The notes under the pieces are model-generated. The model searched no databases, was not told the origin of the DNA, and saw only the letters and a program-made list of their open reading frames with translations. Shown here piece by piece: positions 7,457-8,430 of a stretch of 8,430 bases of DNA. The stretch is from the NCBI GenBank assembly GCA_013821865.1, contig PNJM01000104.1:1-8430 (forward strand), given 5' to 3'. Positions within the stretch are counted from its first letter, which is position 1, and each line of letters starts with the position of its first letter. The DNA is from Rhodocyclaceae bacterium (lineage in GTDB: Bacteria; Pseudomonadota; Gammaproteobacteria; Burkholderiales; Rhodocyclaceae). A program made the position numbers and the translations under genes.

Positions 7457-8197
7457 TCTACCCAGGTATTGCGGATCGAACTTGTCGGCCGTGGCGAGTT
7501 CGTCGGCCACGGATATGCCCGAGCGCTCGAGGGATTGCAGCAGCTTTTCCAGGCGGCGGTCGGTCTCCACGGCATGGTCGAGCAGGCCGTGGATGGCCTT
7601 CGCCAGCGGGTCGTCCGCCGTGGAGGTCAGCGCGTAGGCCGAAAAGCCGAGCTTCTCGGCGTGCGCCTCGCGCAGTTGTGCCTGTTCGCTCTCGATGATG
7701 CGGGCCGGGATGCCGACAGCCGTCGCCCCCGCCGGCACGTCGCGCACCACAACGGCGTTGGAGCCGATCTTGGCCTCCTCGCCCAGGGTGATGGGACCGA
7801 GCACCTTGGCGCCGGCGCCGATCACCACGCCGCGCTCCAGCGTCGGATGGCGCTTGCCCTTGTTCCAGGACGTGCCGCCCAGGGTGACGCCGTGATACAG
7901 CGTGCAGTCTTCGCCGATCACGGCCGTCTCGCCGATCACCACGCCCATGCCGTGGTCGATGAAAAAGCGCCGGCCGATCATGGCGCCCGGATGGATCTCG
8001 ATGCCCGTGAAAAAGCGGCCGAAATGCGACAGCCAGCGCGCCAGCCATTTCAGGCCGTGGCGCCAGAACCAGTGCGACAGGCGATGCATCATCAGGGCAT
8101 GCAGGCCCGGATAGCAGGTCAGCACCTCCCAGGTCGTGCGGGCGGCGGGATCGCGGTCGAATACGCAGGCGATGTCTTCGCGCAGGCGGGCGAACAT
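7445..8197 (-). CDS. cysE: Serine O-acetyltransferase, short form
   Basis: Transfers acetyl from acetyl-CoA to L-serine, giving O-acetylserine, the first committed step of cysteine synthesis and so the source of sulfur for the desulfurases downstream. The protein has 250 residues. After about 65 residues of N-terminal helix comes a left-handed parallel beta-helix of hexapeptide repeats ([45 protein letters not shown]). Catalytic D81-H82 in IDHGMG and the RHP histidine H117 are present. Compared with the 273-residue E. coli enzyme, much of the N-terminal helical domain is missing, as in the NifP/Gram-positive short type, while the C-terminus carries an extra helical stretch after about residue 170. 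A GGAG Shine-Dalgarno is seven bases before the ATG. Its 3' end houses the iscR promoter, so expression of the two could interfere or run together. Confidence 0.95.
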   Translation of the reverse strand: MFARLREDIACVFDRDPAARTTWEVLTCYPGLHALMMHRLSHWFWRHGLKWLARWLSHFGRFFTGIEIHPGAMIGRRFFIDHGMGVVIGETAVIGEDCTLYHGVTLGGTSWNKGKRHPTLERGVVIGAGAKVLGPITLGEEAKIGSNAVVVRDVPAGATAVGIPARIIESEQAQLREAHAEKLGFSAYALTSTADDPLAKAIHGLLDHAVETDRRLEKLLQSLERSGISVADELATADKFDPQYLGRIVD

Positions 8198-8224
8198 CAG
8201 GCTACTCCATCAGGAATTACTGAA

Positions 8225-8253
8225 ATATTAAAAAGACCCCGTGTTTTGGTCAA
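8225..8253 (-). promoter_or_regulatory. Possible sigma70-type promoter of cysE
   Basis: On the minus strand TTGACC (8253-8248, five of six matches) and TAATAT (8230-8225, four of six) are 17 bases apart. The -35 overlaps the trmJ stop codon. The start would be near 8218, about 20 bases before the cysE ATG. The region is strikingly AT-rich for this window, which supports a promoter, though the -10 is imperfect. Confidence 0.5.
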
Positions 8254-8430
8254 CTTTTTTGCACGGGTTTCTGAAAAGTTTTCAGCATCCCGCGCAGGAT
8301 GCTGACTTCCTCCTTCTCCAGGCCGGCCCGGTCGAACAGGCGGTGCAGGCGGGGAATCAGCCGCTTGGGATGGGCCGGATCGAGGAAGCCGCTCTCGGTG
8401 AGCGCCTGTTCCAGGTGCTCGTAGAAGCGC
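8250..8430 (-). CDS. trmJ: tRNA (cytidine/uridine-2'-O-)-methyltransferase TrmJ, C-terminal end (partial)
   Basis: The last 59 codons of a gene entering from the right edge, ending at a TGA at 8250-8252. They read RFYEHLEQAL, then ESGFLDPAHPKRLIPRLHRLFDRA in part, then EVSILRGMLK. This is the helical C-terminal region of TrmJ, the SPOUT-family enzyme that methylates the 2'-OH of nucleotide 32 in tRNA; the pattern GFLDP, RLHRLFDRA and ILRG is characteristic. The catalytic SPOUT domain lies outside the window. trmJ next to isc genes is common in proteobacteria (it precedes iscR in E. coli), here separated from iscR by cysE. Confidence 0.88.
   Translation of the reverse strand, partial: RFYEHLEQALTESGFLDPAHPKRLIPRLHRLFDRAGLEKEEVSILRGMLKTFQKPVQKS

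Noticed and set aside
8198..8212. Two-codon ORF (ATG GAG TAG) just before cysE
   Set aside because: It coincides with the Shine-Dalgarno GGAG of cysE and is explained by it; the CCTGATG duplication here is too short to interpret.
8230..8251. Possible terminator after trmJ (GACC, nine-base loop, GGTC, then TTTTT)
   Set aside because: The stem is only four base pairs and the same bases form the likely cysE promoter; too weak to call.

Overview
The window is about 8.4 kb of GC-rich bacterial chromosome, and every gene I can support lies on the minus strand, so it reads from right to left. It holds a complete iron-sulfur cluster (ISC) assembly operon. Order, sequence similarity and base composition suggest a betaproteobacterium. 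The paired GC-rich intergenic repeats resemble ones I remember from Burkholderiales/Rhodocyclales genomes, but I cannot fix the genus.

Layout in transcription order: the 3' end of trmJ (tRNA 2'-O-methyltransferase) enters at the right edge. cysE (short-form serine acetyltransferase) follows, with its own likely promoter. A strong sigma70-type promoter, overlapped by two tandem type-1-like IscR sites, begins inside the last codons of cysE and drives iscR. After iscR comes a second IscS/NifS-type cysteine desulfurase, and then the canonical series iscS, iscU, iscA, hscB, hscA, fdx and iscX. A cysteine-rich DUF2237 protein of unknown function overlaps iscX by four bases and looks translationally coupled to it. 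Only the first 17 codons of one further gene remain at the left edge.

How it works together: CysE makes O-acetylserine for cysteine synthesis. The desulfurases take sulfur from cysteine, and IscS passes it to the IscU scaffold. Ferredoxin supplies electrons, HscB and HscA release the cluster from IscU through its LPPVK motif, and IscA and IscX act as accessory carrier and regulator. IscR carries the expected Cys3His cluster ligands and should repress its own promoter when clusters are plentiful.

The coding core is orthodox. The unusual parts are: (1) the DUF2237 gene fused into the operon's coupled tail; (2) the extra desulfurase, which lacks the IscU-binding tail and is bracketed by two direct copies of a 72-bp repeat; (3) a 28-bp-arm inverted repeat filling the iscA-hscB gap and leaving hscB without a visible Shine-Dalgarno; (4) an isc control region embedded in the end of cysE. 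I found no rRNA, tRNA, CRISPR array, insertion sequence or transposase.
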